DNA of 64,000 nucleotides from contig CP007060.1 in the NCBI GenBank assembly GCA_000230955.3, positions 1,550,001-1,614,000 on the forward strand, in the 5' to 3' direction. Below are positions 1 to 8,744 of the stretch, piece by piece. The stretch comes from Halobacterium sp. DL1 (lineage in GTDB: Archaea; Halobacteriota; Halobacteria; Halobacteriales; Halobacteriaceae). The notes beneath the pieces are model-generated. The model had not been told where the DNA came from and did not search any database. It saw only the letters and a list, made by a program, of their open reading frames with translations. Position 1 is the first letter of the stretch. Each line of letters begins with the position of its first letter. The position numbers and the translations under genes are program-made.

Positions 1-1
1 C

Positions 2-85
2 CCGGAGGAGGCGCGCGGCCGGGTGTTCGTCTTCGAGGAGGACGAGATCGGCGAGTACTCCTACGAACTGTTTCCCGAATCGTAG
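2..85 (+). CDS. C-terminal end of an unidentified protein (partial)
   Basis: An open frame enters from the left edge and runs 27 codons to a TAG at 83-85. The visible tail is acidic (FEEDEIGEYSYEL) with G/C-rich third positions, which fits a real haloarchaeal gene. Too little is present to name the product. It converges on the small zinc-finger gene that follows on the other strand, with 6 bases between the two stops. Confidence 0.6.
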   Translation, partial: PEEARGRVFVFEEDEIGEYSYELFPES

Positions 86-91
86 CCTGGC

Positions 92-226
92 CTACTGCAG
101 ATAGGAGGGACCCTCGCCGTCGCAGTTCTCCTCGTGCTGGCGGGCGTCTCCTTGATCGTCGAACATGAGACCACATCCCTCACAGCGGTACCAGGTCATG
201 TCGTCCCGCTCTGTCGCCTCGACCAT
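92..226 (-). CDS. Small zinc-finger-like protein (44 aa)
   Basis: A 44-residue acidic protein. Cys15 and Cys18 (CEGC) are followed by His31 and Cys35, which gives a C-x2-C-x12-H-x3-C arrangement that should bind one zinc. It resembles the one-finger microproteins that are common in haloarchaea (the DUF7128 type, by memory). The start ATG lies 22 bases outside the ABC ATPase gene, so both are read on the minus strand but may be separate transcripts. A role in protein or nucleic-acid contact is inference only. Confidence 0.75.
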   Translation of the reverse strand: MVEATERDDMTWYRCEGCGLMFDDQGDARQHEENCDGEGPSYLQ

Positions 227-248
227 GGTAGAGGATGGGTGGCCAGTG

Positions 249-923
249 CTAAAAACCGTTGCCCCGCTGAGATTGTAGCTCTGCCAACAGTCCGTCGTAC
301 GCGCTGGCGGGGCCGGTCGTCAACTCCTCCCGAGTCCACTCTCTCCGGATTCGGCCGTCGACGAGCACCGTCAGCGTCTCGTACTCGTCGCGGAACGCCG
401 CGAGGTTGTGCGTGCACGCGAGGACGCAGTGGTCGTCGGCGTACTCCGTGGCGACGGCGACGAGACGGCGACGAGTGGCTGGGTCGAGGTCCGCCAGCGG
501 TTCGTCGAGGATGAGCGCGTCGGGGCGCTTCAGGAGCGCGAGCGCGAGGTCGAGTTTCTTCCGGAACCCGCCCGAGAGGTCGGTCGCCGCCCGGTCACGC
601 TCCGGTCCGAGTCGCAGTCGCGTGACCAGCGTCTCCCGCCAGGACGCGCTCGCGCCGGTCAGCGACGCGAACACGTCGAGGTTCTCCCGGACCGTCAGTT
701 CGGGGTAGACGTTGGGCACCTGGAAGGCGTAACCCAGCGAGTCGGGGGTCGAGACGCTGCCCGAGTCCGGGCGGGTGAGACCCGCGAACAGTCGCATCAG
801 GGTCGTCTTCCCAGAGCCGTTTGGGCCAGCGACGCAGTGCAGTCCCTCCCCGAACGCGACGCTCACGCCGTCGAGGGCGGTCGTTCCGTCGTACGTCTTC
901 CCGAGATTGTATGCTTCGAGCAT
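249..923 (-). CDS. ABC transporter ATP-binding protein
   Basis: Nucleotide-binding subunit of an ABC-2 type exporter, acting at the inner face of the membrane. All motifs are present in 224 aa: Walker A GPNGSGKT (33-40), Q-loop Gln68, signature LSGGF (116-120), Walker B LILDEP (137-142) and the switch His172. The ATG overlaps the stop of the permease gene upstream (TGATG), so the two are translationally coupled. The substrate cannot be read from the sequence; drug, lipid or sodium-type export are the usual roles of this family. Confidence 0.93.
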   Translation of the reverse strand: MLEAYNLGKTYDGTTALDGVSVAFGEGLHCVAGPNGSGKTTLMRLFAGLTRPDSGSVSTPDSLGYAFQVPNVYPELTVRENLDVFASLTGASASWRETLVTRLRLGPERDRAATDLSGGFRKKLDLALALLKRPDALILDEPLADLDPATRRRLVAVATEYADDHCVLACTHNLAAFRDEYETLTVLVDGRIRREWTREELTTGPASAYDGLLAELQSQRGNGF

Positions 924-1993
924 CAGGCCCTCCGTTCGTACAGTTCAACCGCGCCAGCGAACGCCAGCGCCGCGACCACGACGGCGGCAGCGAGACCGAG
1001 CAGCCAGTCGGCGTACAGGCCGATGGGGTCGTCACGCAACACGAACCCCCTGGTCGAGATGGCCGCGTAGTGCGTCGGGACGTGGCGGACCAGCCACCGC
1101 CGCGCCGGCGAGAAGAACCCCACCGGGTACGCGAACCCCGAGAAGCCGAGCACGAACAGCAGGACGAGGAGGTTCACGATGCGCCCCCAGGCCCCGAAGC
1201 CGACGAGCAACATCACCGTCGCCGCTGTCAGCGCGAGCAACAGGAAGGTCAGCAGTGTGACGACGACGGTGCCGACGCCGAGGACCTGGACGCCGGCGCC
1301 CATGTAGATGCTCATCAGGTCGAACACCGCCAGCGGGACGATCAGCAGCGCGGCGAAGAACGCGAGTTTGCTCGCGACCACGGCGTGCAGCGACGTCTCC
1401 ACGCGCAGGCGGTCGAGAACCGCGGCCTCGGAGTCGAACGTGTACGGGAAGTAGACCAGCGCCACGAGCGCGACGAGCGTGAGTACGAACGTCGGCACAA
1501 GGTACGACGACAGCGAGTACTCCGTCCCGACGACGTGTCTCGTCACCTCCACCTCCCGCGGGAGGGTCCCGTCGAGGCCGTAGGCGACGATGTTCTCGAT
1601 GGCCTGGGCGGGGGTGAGGTACGGGACGACGCTCCCGTCGACGTACACCCCGAACTGCGCGGTGCCGAGCGACCCGTCCGTGAGGTTCGGCGGCACCGTA
1701 ACGACGGCATACACCTGCTCGCGGGCGAGTGCGTGCATCGCCGACGACTGCGTCGTGAACGTTTGCGGGTCGCTGAAGACGGTCACCGCCGCCGTCGCGA
1801 TGTTGAGGTCGTCCTCGGTCACTGCGGCGGTCTGGGGCGCGATAGCTATCGGCGTGTCCGTCGGGAGCACGTGCTGGAAGCCGAAGGTCGCGTACGCGAA
1901 CACCGCAGGGAGCACCACGAGGATAGCGAACAGCGCGAGAATCTTGTGCCGCCCCCACGTCAGCTCCTTGCCGAGCAGGGACGAGAAATCCAT
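923..1993 (-). CDS. ABC-2 type permease
   Basis: Membrane subunit of the ABC exporter, 356 aa. One hydrophobic helix near residues 17-38 is followed by a large outward loop (about 40-170) and then a block of about five or six helices to the C terminus, the usual ABC-2/NatB-like plan. Its ATG directly abuts the TAG of the preceding reading frame, and its own stop overlaps the ATPase start, so lipoprotein, permease and ATPase form one minus-strand operon. The outer loop could contact the lipoprotein; that is inference. Confidence 0.9.
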   Translation of the reverse strand: MDFSSLLGKELTWGRHKILALFAILVVLPAVFAYATFGFQHVLPTDTPIAIAPQTAAVTEDDLNIATAAVTVFSDPQTFTTQSSAMHALAREQVYAVVTVPPNLTDGSLGTAQFGVYVDGSVVPYLTPAQAIENIVAYGLDGTLPREVEVTRHVVGTEYSLSSYLVPTFVLTLVALVALVYFPYTFDSEAAVLDRLRVETSLHAVVASKLAFFAALLIVPLAVFDLMSIYMGAGVQVLGVGTVVVTLLTFLLLALTAATVMLLVGFGAWGRIVNLLVLLFVLGFSGFAYPVGFFSPARRWLVRHVPTHYAAISTRGFVLRDDPIGLYADWLLGLAAAVVVAALAFAGAVELYERRA

Positions 1994-2176
1994 CTATGCG
2001 TCCGAGGCGCTCCCGCTCGCCGTCGCGGAGGCGCCCGCGTTCATCGTGTACATCGTCTCGACGAGCTCCTGGAGGTTCTCGACGTTGTCGGTGAACGAGA
2101 CTGTCGTGGTGTCGCCGTTCTGGGAGACGGAGAGCTTCTCCAGAGTGGACCGAATCTGCTCGTTGCCGACGCCCGA
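1994..2176 (-). pseudogene. Severed C-terminal segment of the lipoprotein gene
   Basis: This segment is in the same frame as the lipoprotein gene and follows its TAG at 2177-2179 directly. It gives 60 sense codons with almost only G or C at third positions and ends in a TAG that touches the permease ATG. It therefore looks like the original C terminus, cut off by a single in-frame amber codon. There is no ATG or GTG near the break from which it would obviously be translated alone. Alternatives are a sequencing error or stop-codon readthrough. Confidence 0.7.
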
Positions 2177-3055
2177 CTAGATGGAGAGGGCCCCGTCGAC
2201 GAGGTCCGCGGTCCGGGAGGCGTCCCCGCTGGACTCGCTGACCATGTTGACGTTCGCGGTGACGCTGTCACCGGACGTCGAGAACGACCCGGAGACGAAC
2301 TGGACGGTGTTGAACGCGCTCGTGTCGAGCGGAGAGTTCGCCCCGAGCTGTTCGCTCGGAATCTGCTCCTGTGGGACGTTCATGGCGAAGCGGACGTAGC
2401 CGTCGTCCGTGTCCTTGTACTCCGAGCGCAGTTCGCCGCTGAGTGCGTCTGCGTCGCCGGACTCCACGTCGACGACGCTCTTCACTGCGGCCGTGTCGCC
2501 GAGTGCGAACGTGCCGTCACCGAGCGCCGCGACCGCGTTCTGGTTCTCGAAGCCGTACGTGTACACGGTCGTGTCGCCGTAGGACTCCTCGGCGAGTTCG
2601 GTGCCGGACTCCTCCATCGAGGAGATGATCTCGTCCTCGGAGAACTCCGTGGTGACGATCATGCCGGCCTGCTCGGCGTTCGTCGCCACGGTGTCGCCGG
2701 GCGACCCGAAGAACGTCACGTCGTTGAACTTCTGGGGGTCGAGTCCGGACTCCTCCTCAAGCGTGTCCAGCATCTCGGAGACGCTCTCCGGTCCCTCGTA
2801 GTACTGGGACGTCTGGGCCTGGGTCTCGAGGGCCGTGTTGGCGAGCGTCCGCAGCGAGTCGTCGCCGACCATTCCGCTGGCGTCGACGTAGCCGACGAAC
2901 TCGGCGTTCGCGGGCACGCTGTCGAGCTGTGCGCCGCTACCGCCACTCTCGCCGCCGGAGCCGAGGATGCCTGTACAACCTGCCGTCACAAGCATCGCAG
3001 CCAGCGCGACTGCGAGCAACGCCTTCCGTCCGCGCAGGCGGGGACTACCTGTCAT
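2177..3055 (-). CDS. Lipoprotein of the ABC operon, prematurely stopped
   Basis: The protein has a basic N terminus, a hydrophobic stretch and a lipobox ending at Cys27 (TAGC), so it should be exported and lipid-anchored outside the cell. A Ser/Gly linker follows, then an acidic domain I do not recognise. As read, it ends after 292 aa in ALSI at an amber codon; without that codon the frame would continue to 1994 and give about 353 aa. It is the first gene of the ABC-2 operon and may be its extracytoplasmic partner. Loss of about 60 residues may or may not destroy function. Confidence 0.8.
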   Translation of the reverse strand: MTGSPRLRGRKALLAVALAAMLVTAGCTGILGSGGESGGSGAQLDSVPANAEFVGYVDASGMVGDDSLRTLANTALETQAQTSQYYEGPESVSEMLDTLEEESGLDPQKFNDVTFFGSPGDTVATNAEQAGMIVTTEFSEDEIISSMEESGTELAEESYGDTTVYTYGFENQNAVAALGDGTFALGDTAAVKSVVDVESGDADALSGELRSEYKDTDDGYVRFAMNVPQEQIPSEQLGANSPLDTSAFNTVQFVSGSFSTSGDSVTANVNMVSESSGDASRTADLVDGALSI

Positions 3056-3211
3056 AGCCGCTACTTTGCAACACCGCTATGAATAGCTTGTGACGTACAG
3101 CAGCGATTGCGACTGACCAGGTAGGGTTTCCCTACCTCGATTTTGGGATGGCTGGTACCACCCCACACACCACCGTAATCGACTTCCACAGCACCCACCA
3201 TCTATCACCCG

Positions 3212-3646
3212 ATGCCGACCGTCCGCGACCTCACACCCGACGACGCCCCGGCGCTGACTGCGCTCTACGAGGAGTACGAGTGGTGGGCGGACAGGACCGT
3301 ACCGACCGTCCGTGAGGCGCTCACGGAGACCGAGGTAGCCGTCGGGATCGAAGCCGACGGTGAACTGGTCGCCGCCGCCCGCGTCCTCACCGACTACCAG
3401 TACTACGCGAACCTCTACGATCTCATCGTCGCCGCGGACCACCGCGACGACGGCCACGGCGAGACGCTGATGGAGGCAGTCGTGAACCACCCCGACCTCC
3501 AGTCCGCTCCGGGCGTCTCTCTGCTCTGCCGGGACGGCCTCGTCCCGTTCTACGAGTCCGTCGGCTTCGAGGTGTTCGGCCCGGAGTTCGAGGTGCCGGA
3601 GGGCGGTACCGAGGAACTCGTGCGGATGACCTACGCGTTCGACTGA
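3212..3646 (+). CDS. GNAT family N-acetyltransferase
   Basis: An acetyl-CoA-dependent acyltransferase of 144 aa with the GNAT order: an N-terminal strand and helix (TVRDLTPDDAPAL), the beta4 strand with the acetyl-CoA loop RDDGHG (78-83), and a C-terminal FYESVGFEVFG segment that matches the usual Y-x-x-x-G-F motif. The pyrophosphate loop is slightly degenerate compared with R/Q-x-x-G-x-G/A. The substrate is unknown. It stands alone between the ABC operon and a second GNAT gene. Confidence 0.88.
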   Translation: MPTVRDLTPDDAPALTALYEEYEWWADRTVPTVREALTETEVAVGIEADGELVAAARVLTDYQYYANLYDLIVAADHRDDGHGETLMEAVVNHPDLQSAPGVSLLCRDGLVPFYESVGFEVFGPEFEVPEGGTEELVRMTYAFD

Positions 3647-3745
3647 CGTCGCCGTGATGTCGGGCACTCGAGTCGCCCGCAGTCACTCTGGCCGGACGCT
3701 CCGCTCGGGGTCGAAAGGGAGACCGAGTGTGTCGAAGACGCTCCG

Positions 3746-4270
3746 TCAGCGACCGACGTCGGTGTCGTCCAGCAGGAACGGGGCGTAGCCGGCGTCGAGG
3801 GAGAGTCGTACTGCTGGCAATCGGTCGGATTCTACGCCGACGCGGACGCTGTGGTAGCCGGCGTCGAGCAGGCGCCGGGTCGCCGCCGCAGCGAGCGCCC
3901 GTCCGAGTCCCTCCCTGCGGTGTGCCGGATCGACGACGAGATAAGCTAGTTCGCCGCCGAACGGGAAGTAGTGGTCGCCGGCGTCCGGATTGTGGATGCC
4001 GGAACACGTGCCGACGACGGCGTTCGTCGCGCGCTCGACCGCCACGAAGCAGCCGTTGGGCAGCACGCGGTCGCGGAAGGCGTCGAAGGTCTCGTCGTCG
4101 ACCGCCCACCCGCCCGCCTCGACGAGGTCGAGGACCGCCGCCCTGTCGCGGCCCGCCAACCGGCTCTTCCGGAGCGCGAACTCGTCGGGAACCTCCGGGT
4201 CTGGCGGCCGCAGTCCGTCGGGCCAACAGAGGTAGAGTGTCCCCTCGCCTTCCGGCGCGTCCTCGGTCAT
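3746..4270 (-). CDS. GNAT family N-acetyltransferase
   Basis: A second acetyltransferase of 174 aa, not closely similar to its neighbour. It has the acetyl-CoA loop RREGLGR (118-124) preceded by the beta4 strand LAYLVVDPAH, and a C-terminal LSLDAGYAPF segment. Residues 50-100 resemble N-acetyltransferases that use a FVAVE...VVGTCSG core. The substrate is unknown. It runs convergently to the first GNAT gene and in the same direction as lhr. Confidence 0.85.
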   Translation of the reverse strand: MTEDAPEGEGTLYLCWPDGLRPPDPEVPDEFALRKSRLAGRDRAAVLDLVEAGGWAVDDETFDAFRDRVLPNGCFVAVERATNAVVGTCSGIHNPDAGDHYFPFGGELAYLVVDPAHRREGLGRALAAAATRRLLDAGYHSVRVGVESDRLPAVRLSLDAGYAPFLLDDTDVGR

Positions 4271-4333
4271 ACGCCCTGTTCGTCGCCGAGCGTGGAACGC
4301 GTTGCGGTCACGGACGCGGTTGCGGTGGGCACT

Positions 4334-7144
4334 CTACCAGAACGCCTTCGTGCGGGCGTACTCCCGCTCGCGTTCGAGGATGTCGCGGTAGAAGTCGGCC
4401 TCGTCCTCCCGGTGGCGGTTGATGACGCGGGCGGCGTTCTGCGGGCCGACGCCGCGGGCGGAGAGCGCGATTATCGCTTGCTTGCCGTGGCTCTGGACGA
4501 TGCTCGCGTTCCGGTAGGCCCGCTCGGTCTGCTTCTCCTGTTCCTCGTCCTTCTCGTCCGCCCGGACCGCGGTGACCACCTCGTCGGCCCACGGCGACAG
4601 CGCGGCGATGCGCGTCGACCCACAGCGCGGGCATTCTGGCTGGTCGCTCACGCGGCTCACCGTCGTCTCGCGCTCCCAGTCCTTGCAGTGCGTGCAGAAG
4701 AGGTTCACGCGGTCGTCCTGGATGCGGTCCCGGATGGCCTGCACGACACTCGCGTCGGCGTTCTGCGGGGTGAGTAGCTCCTGACCGGACGACCGCCCGC
4801 CGGTGCCGATGGCGGTGCGCTCGCCGACGATTTCCACGTCGAGTTCGTCGGACTGGATGGCCTCGAGTACGGCGCTCGCGCGTTCGACGTCGAGGTCCGT
4901 GTGGAATACCTCGCGGATGGCCTCGTCGTACACCGGCGTGTCCTCGAGCGCGCCGAGGAGGCGGGAGAGGCCGACGCCATCCCGACCTTTCCATCGCTTG
5001 AGCGCCCCGAACTTCGCGGCGACCTGCGCGAGCGTGAACTTCAGCGTGTCCGAGCGCTTCAGGCTGAGTTCCAGCAGCGGTTCGACGTGGTCGGGGTCCG
5101 TCTCGCGGAGCAGGTCGACCACCTCGTTGGCGCTCACGCGCGCCGGAACCTCCAGTTCGATGCGGTAGGGTCCGACGTCCATCCCCACCGAGGAGCCGGT
5201 CTGCTGGCCGAGCAGTGACGAGAGCAGGCGCCCGAGCGTCTCGTTGGTCTCGTGGCCGAAGCAGGCGTTCACGCCGATGGTTTGTCCCATCTGCTCGACG
5301 ACGAGTCGGTCGTCGGTCGGCACCGGCGTGTCGGCCTCGACTTGCCGGCTGACCTGGTCGAGCGCCTGCTCGGTGGTGTACTGGTCGGTCGGGTAGCGAG
5401 TCGTGAACTCGCGGGCCACGCCCTCGCGGGTCCCGCCCGCGGCGAGCTGGTCGCCGGCCACCTCGCGCATCTCGCCGACCTCCTGGGCCACGTCGTAGGG
5501 GACTGGAATCTCCTGGCCTGTCCACGACGGCACCTCGCCCGCCGGGTCTTCGATGGGCGAGACGTTGACCTCCTCTTCCTCCTCGTCGATGTTCGTGATG
5601 CGCCACATCTCCCCGCGCTGGACGAACGTCGCGCCGGGTTCGACGAAGTTCACGACGAAGCGCTCGTCGAGTGTCCCGACCTGCCGGCCCGCGGCCATGT
5701 CGTAGACGTCGTACGTCTCCTCGTCCGGAATCATCGAGAGGTTCGCGTAGTAGTACTGCCACGTGCCGCCAGATTTGGAGATGGTGTCCTCCTCCTCGTC
5801 GACGTAGACGACGCGGTTCGAGTGGAGTTCCAGGGCCACCTCGCGGAACGTCGACTCCTTGAGGTCGTGGAACGGGTACGCCCGGGTGAGTATCTGGTAG
5901 GCGTGGCGGGCGCTCGTCTCACCGAAGTCCATTGCGATGCCGACGATCTGGTTCGCCACGGTGTCGAGGCTACCGTGGTGTATCTGGGTCGTCTCAACGT
6001 CCCCGGCGGCCGCCCGCCGGGCGATAGCGAGCGCCTCGAACGTGTCGTCCGGGTGGCCAGTGATGACAGTGCCCTCGCTGACCTCGTCGCGGCGGTGGCC
6101 CGCGCGGCCGACGCGCTGGAGCAGGCGGGCAACCTCCCGGGGCGACGCGTACTGCACGACGTGGTCGATGCGCCCGACGTCGATGCCGAGTTCCATCGAG
6201 GACGTGCAGAGCAGGCCGTCGAGTTCCCCGGCCTTGAACTGGTCCTCGACCTCGATGCGGGCGTCCTTCGACAGCGACCCATGGTGGACGCCGATGTTCG
6301 CGTCGAGTTCCTTGAACCGCGAGCCCAGCGCCTCGGCCGTCTGGCGCGTGTTCACGAAGACGAGCACCGAGTCGTGGGCCTCGACGATGCGCCGAATCTC
6401 CCGGACGTGGCTCGCCATCTCGGGGCTGGTCATCAGTTCGTTCCCCATCCGCTCGTCCGCCCGCGTCACCTCTGGTTCCCTGACCGTGAAGTCGACCTTC
6501 GAGGCCACGTCCACCTCGATGATTTCGCAGCCCCGTCCCCCCGTGAGGAACGCGCCGACCTCCTTCGGGTCGCCGACGGTGGCAGAGAGGCCGATTCGCT
6601 GGAAGTTCCCCGCCAGCTCGACGAGTCGCTCTAGGCCGATGGAGAGCTGTGTCCCCCGCTTCGCGCCCGCGAGTTCGTGGACCTCGTCGACGACGACGTG
6701 GCGCACGTCGGCGAGCCCGTTCCGCAGTTTCTCTCCGCTGAGCATCGCCTGCAGCGTCTCCGGTGTCGTCACGAGCACGTCCGGCGGGTCGTTCGCCTGC
6801 TTCGTGCGCTGGTACTGCGTCGTGTCGCCGTGGCGCACGTCGACGTCGATGCCCAGCGTCTCCCCCCACCAGTCGAGGCGCTCGCGCATGTCGCGGTTGA
6901 GCGCCCGCAGCGGCGTGATGTACAGCGCAGCAAACCCCTCCGGCGCCCCCTGCTCGGCGATGCTGTTCAACACCGGGAGCATCGCCGTCTCCGTCTTCCC
7001 GGTGCCAGTCGGCGCGACGACGAGGCCGTTTCGCCCGTCCGCGAGCGCCGGAATCGCGCGGCGCTGTGGCTCCGTGGGCGTGGAGAATCCGCGCTCGGAG
7101 AGCGCCTCGCGGACCTCGGGGCCGAGGTGCGAGAACGCGTCCAT
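4334..7144 (-). CDS. lhr: ATP-dependent DNA/RNA helicase Lhr
   Basis: A large superfamily 2 helicase of 936 aa. Walker A APTGTGKT (44-51), the DEVH box (153-156), motif III SAT (187-189) and the motif VI region with QRVGRAGHR are all visible. A winged-helix and Lhr-specific region follow. A four-Cys zinc ribbon lies near the C terminus (CTHC about 817-820, CPRC about 838-841). An earlier in-frame start would add 17 residues, but the ATG at 7144 is better placed after the TATA-like box at 7186-7193. Lhr proteins unwind or anneal nucleic acids in repair and RNA metabolism. Confidence 0.93.
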   Translation of the reverse strand: MDAFSHLGPEVREALSERGFSTPTEPQRRAIPALADGRNGLVVAPTGTGKTETAMLPVLNSIAEQGAPEGFAALYITPLRALNRDMRERLDWWGETLGIDVDVRHGDTTQYQRTKQANDPPDVLVTTPETLQAMLSGEKLRNGLADVRHVVVDEVHELAGAKRGTQLSIGLERLVELAGNFQRIGLSATVGDPKEVGAFLTGGRGCEIIEVDVASKVDFTVREPEVTRADERMGNELMTSPEMASHVREIRRIVEAHDSVLVFVNTRQTAEALGSRFKELDANIGVHHGSLSKDARIEVEDQFKAGELDGLLCTSSMELGIDVGRIDHVVQYASPREVARLLQRVGRAGHRRDEVSEGTVITGHPDDTFEALAIARRAAAGDVETTQIHHGSLDTVANQIVGIAMDFGETSARHAYQILTRAYPFHDLKESTFREVALELHSNRVVYVDEEEDTISKSGGTWQYYYANLSMIPDEETYDVYDMAAGRQVGTLDERFVVNFVEPGATFVQRGEMWRITNIDEEEEEVNVSPIEDPAGEVPSWTGQEIPVPYDVAQEVGEMREVAGDQLAAGGTREGVAREFTTRYPTDQYTTEQALDQVSRQVEADTPVPTDDRLVVEQMGQTIGVNACFGHETNETLGRLLSSLLGQQTGSSVGMDVGPYRIELEVPARVSANEVVDLLRETDPDHVEPLLELSLKRSDTLKFTLAQVAAKFGALKRWKGRDGVGLSRLLGALEDTPVYDEAIREVFHTDLDVERASAVLEAIQSDELDVEIVGERTAIGTGGRSSGQELLTPQNADASVVQAIRDRIQDDRVNLFCTHCKDWERETTVSRVSDQPECPRCGSTRIAALSPWADEVVTAVRADEKDEEQEKQTERAYRNASIVQSHGKQAIIALSARGVGPQNAARVINRHREDEADFYRDILEREREYARTKAFW

Positions 7145-7185
7145 CCCCCGCGTCTCAGTCACTGTCCGTCGTAGGGGTGTGACGG

Positions 7186-7193
7186 CCAAAAGC
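7186..7193 (-). promoter_or_regulatory. TATA-like box for lhr
   Basis: The minus strand reads GCTTTTGG about 42-49 nt before the ATG at 7144. With initiation about 25 nt downstream, the transcript would start between the two possible start codons and so exclude the upstream one. Confidence 0.4.
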
Positions 7194-7255
7194 ACGTCGC
7201 CGGTGAAGAAACGTTCACAGAACCGCTTTCAGGGAGCGCCACGCCACTCCCACCG

Positions 7256-7999
7256 ATGAAGGTCGGAACCACCGTCGGACCGCACATCGACGTCGTCGAA
7301 GGTGACACCGACTCCTTCGACTTCGTGGAACCCGCGCTCAATCCCCGGGACAATCCGGTCGACGACATCGACGCCGAGCACTGGCGCGACGAACTCGACG
7401 CCGCTGGCCTGGACTGCACGGTCCACCTCCCGCACTTTCCCCACCTCGCGACGACAGTCCAGGAAGTGGACGAGGGCATCCGACAGTACCAGGAGCGCGC
7501 ACTGGACGTGGGGGCGACCCTGGGCGCCACGAAGGCTGTCGTCCACGGGAAGACCCGCCTGAACGACGAGGGGGACAGAGCGGCGTTCGTCGAACAGGCG
7601 AGTTGGCTGGCCGAGGCCGCCGCCGAACGAGGTGTCGAACTCACAGTCGAGAACATGGGGTACTCGGGCGGCTTCACGCTCGACGAACTCCCGGCGGTCG
7701 TCGAGGAGGCGGGCGCGAGCGTCTGCTTCGACGTCGGCCACGCGTTCCGCGAGGGCGGACAGGACGCTGTCGAATCGTTCCTCGCCGACCACGGCGACAT
7801 GGTCAGCCACCTGCACGTCCACGACGCTCGCTCCAGGGGAGACGACCACATCCCGGTCGGCACCGGCGAAGTCGACTTCGTCCCCGTGATGGAGTGGGCA
7901 GGGGGCCGCGACGTGACCGTGGCGGTCGAACTGCTCGTCGACGAGTTCGCTTTCAACCGCGACAGCGTCCGGCGACTCCGGGAGATGGCGTCCGACTGA
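7256..7999 (+). CDS. Sugar phosphate isomerase/epimerase (TIM barrel)
   Basis: A 247-aa protein of the AP-endonuclease-2-like TIM-barrel superfamily. Putative metal ligands lie at the usual strand ends: E132-N133 (TVEN), CFDVGHA (157-163), HLHVHD (185-190) and DDHIPVGTGEVDF (196-208). These proteins isomerise or epimerise sugars, or cleave abasic sites in the nuclease branch; the sequence does not decide the substrate. It lies between lhr and the RPA operon but on the opposite strand, so it is probably not functionally tied to them. Confidence 0.85.
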   Translation: MKVGTTVGPHIDVVEGDTDSFDFVEPALNPRDNPVDDIDAEHWRDELDAAGLDCTVHLPHFPHLATTVQEVDEGIRQYQERALDVGATLGATKAVVHGKTRLNDEGDRAAFVEQASWLAEAAAERGVELTVENMGYSGGFTLDELPAVVEEAGASVCFDVGHAFREGGQDAVESFLADHGDMVSHLHVHDARSRGDDHIPVGTGEVDFVPVMEWAGGRDVTVAVELLVDEFAFNRDSVRRLREMASD

Positions 8000-8005
8000 C
8001 GGCCG

Positions 8006-8740
8006 CTACACGTGGTCGTAGCGGCCGAGTCGCGTCCCGTCGAGCAGGTAGAGCTGGGCGTTCGGACAGCCCTCGGGGAGGAACGGCGCGAGGAAGCCCT
8101 GGCCCTCCACGTTCACCCAGGTCCCGCCGGAGAGGTCGTTGAACGCCGGGAACACCGAGAGGTCGCCGTTCACGTCGATGGCCTCGCCGTGGTGTTCCTC
8201 GAACGGCGCGGCGACCAGTGGGCCGCGGAGCCACGCCCGCTCGACGCGCGTGCCGCCGACGTCGTCCTCCAGGCGGACCGCCGGGTGTTCGTGTCCGACG
8301 CAGACCGCCTCCGCTTCGAGCACCTCTGGGCTCGGCCAGGTGTGGCCGTGTGCGAAGCCGATGTCCCCGATGCACGCGCCCTCCGGCGGCGTCACCTCGA
8401 TGTCGAACTCGTCGCCGATGCCGCCGTCGTGGTTGCCGACGACGAGCGTCACTGGCACGGTCAGGGCGTCGAACAGCTCCGCGAGTTCCTCGCGCTCGTC
8501 GCCGACCGGCGTCGCGATGTCGTGGCCCAGGTCGCCGAGAACGATCACCCGGTCGGCACGGGTCTCCTCGACGAGTCGCAGCAGGCGCTCGCGGCGCTGG
8601 GTGCTACGGCTCCGCACTTCGAGTCCCTCGCGGCGCAGCGACCTCTCGATGCCCGCGTGGTAGTCTGCGACCACGAGCGCTCTACTACCGACGTCCGCGA
8701 TGGCGGCGGGTGCGCCCGGCACTGGCTCGACGAGCGCCAT
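8006..8740 (-). CDS. rpe: RPA-associated metallophosphoesterase
   Basis: A calcineurin-type phosphoesterase of 244 aa with all metal motifs: DYH (26-28), GDLGHD (69-74), GNHDG (102-106), HGH (131-133) and GHEHP (149-153). It begins 4 nt after the stop of the RPA-associated gene, and the order rpa1-rpap1-rpe matches the known haloarchaeal operon in which the third gene is called rpe. Phosphoesterases of this group also tend to lie close to lhr, as here. The target (DNA end, RNA or nucleotide) is not known. Confidence 0.9.
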   Translation of the reverse strand: MALVEPVPGAPAAIADVGSRALVVADYHAGIERSLRREGLEVRSRSTQRRERLLRLVEETRADRVIVLGDLGHDIATPVGDEREELAELFDALTVPVTLVVGNHDGGIGDEFDIEVTPPEGACIGDIGFAHGHTWPSPEVLEAEAVCVGHEHPAVRLEDDVGGTRVERAWLRGPLVAAPFEEHHGEAIDVNGDLSVFPAFNDLSGGTWVNVEGQGFLAPFLPEGCPNAQLYLLDGTRLGRYDHV

Positions 8741-8744
8741 CCGC

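Noticed and set aside
821-3082. A 753-codon open frame on the plus strand antisense to the ABC operon
   Set aside because: It is rich in Arg, Gly and His without domains, as expected from the complement of high-GC acidic genes; the minus strand has complete ABC motifs.
5252-6634. A 460-codon plus-strand frame inside lhr
   Set aside because: Shadow of the helicase gene; no domain and no promoter.
7145-7195. Longer N terminus for Lhr
   Set aside because: The extra 17 residues are not Lhr-like and the TATA-like box overlaps this stretch.
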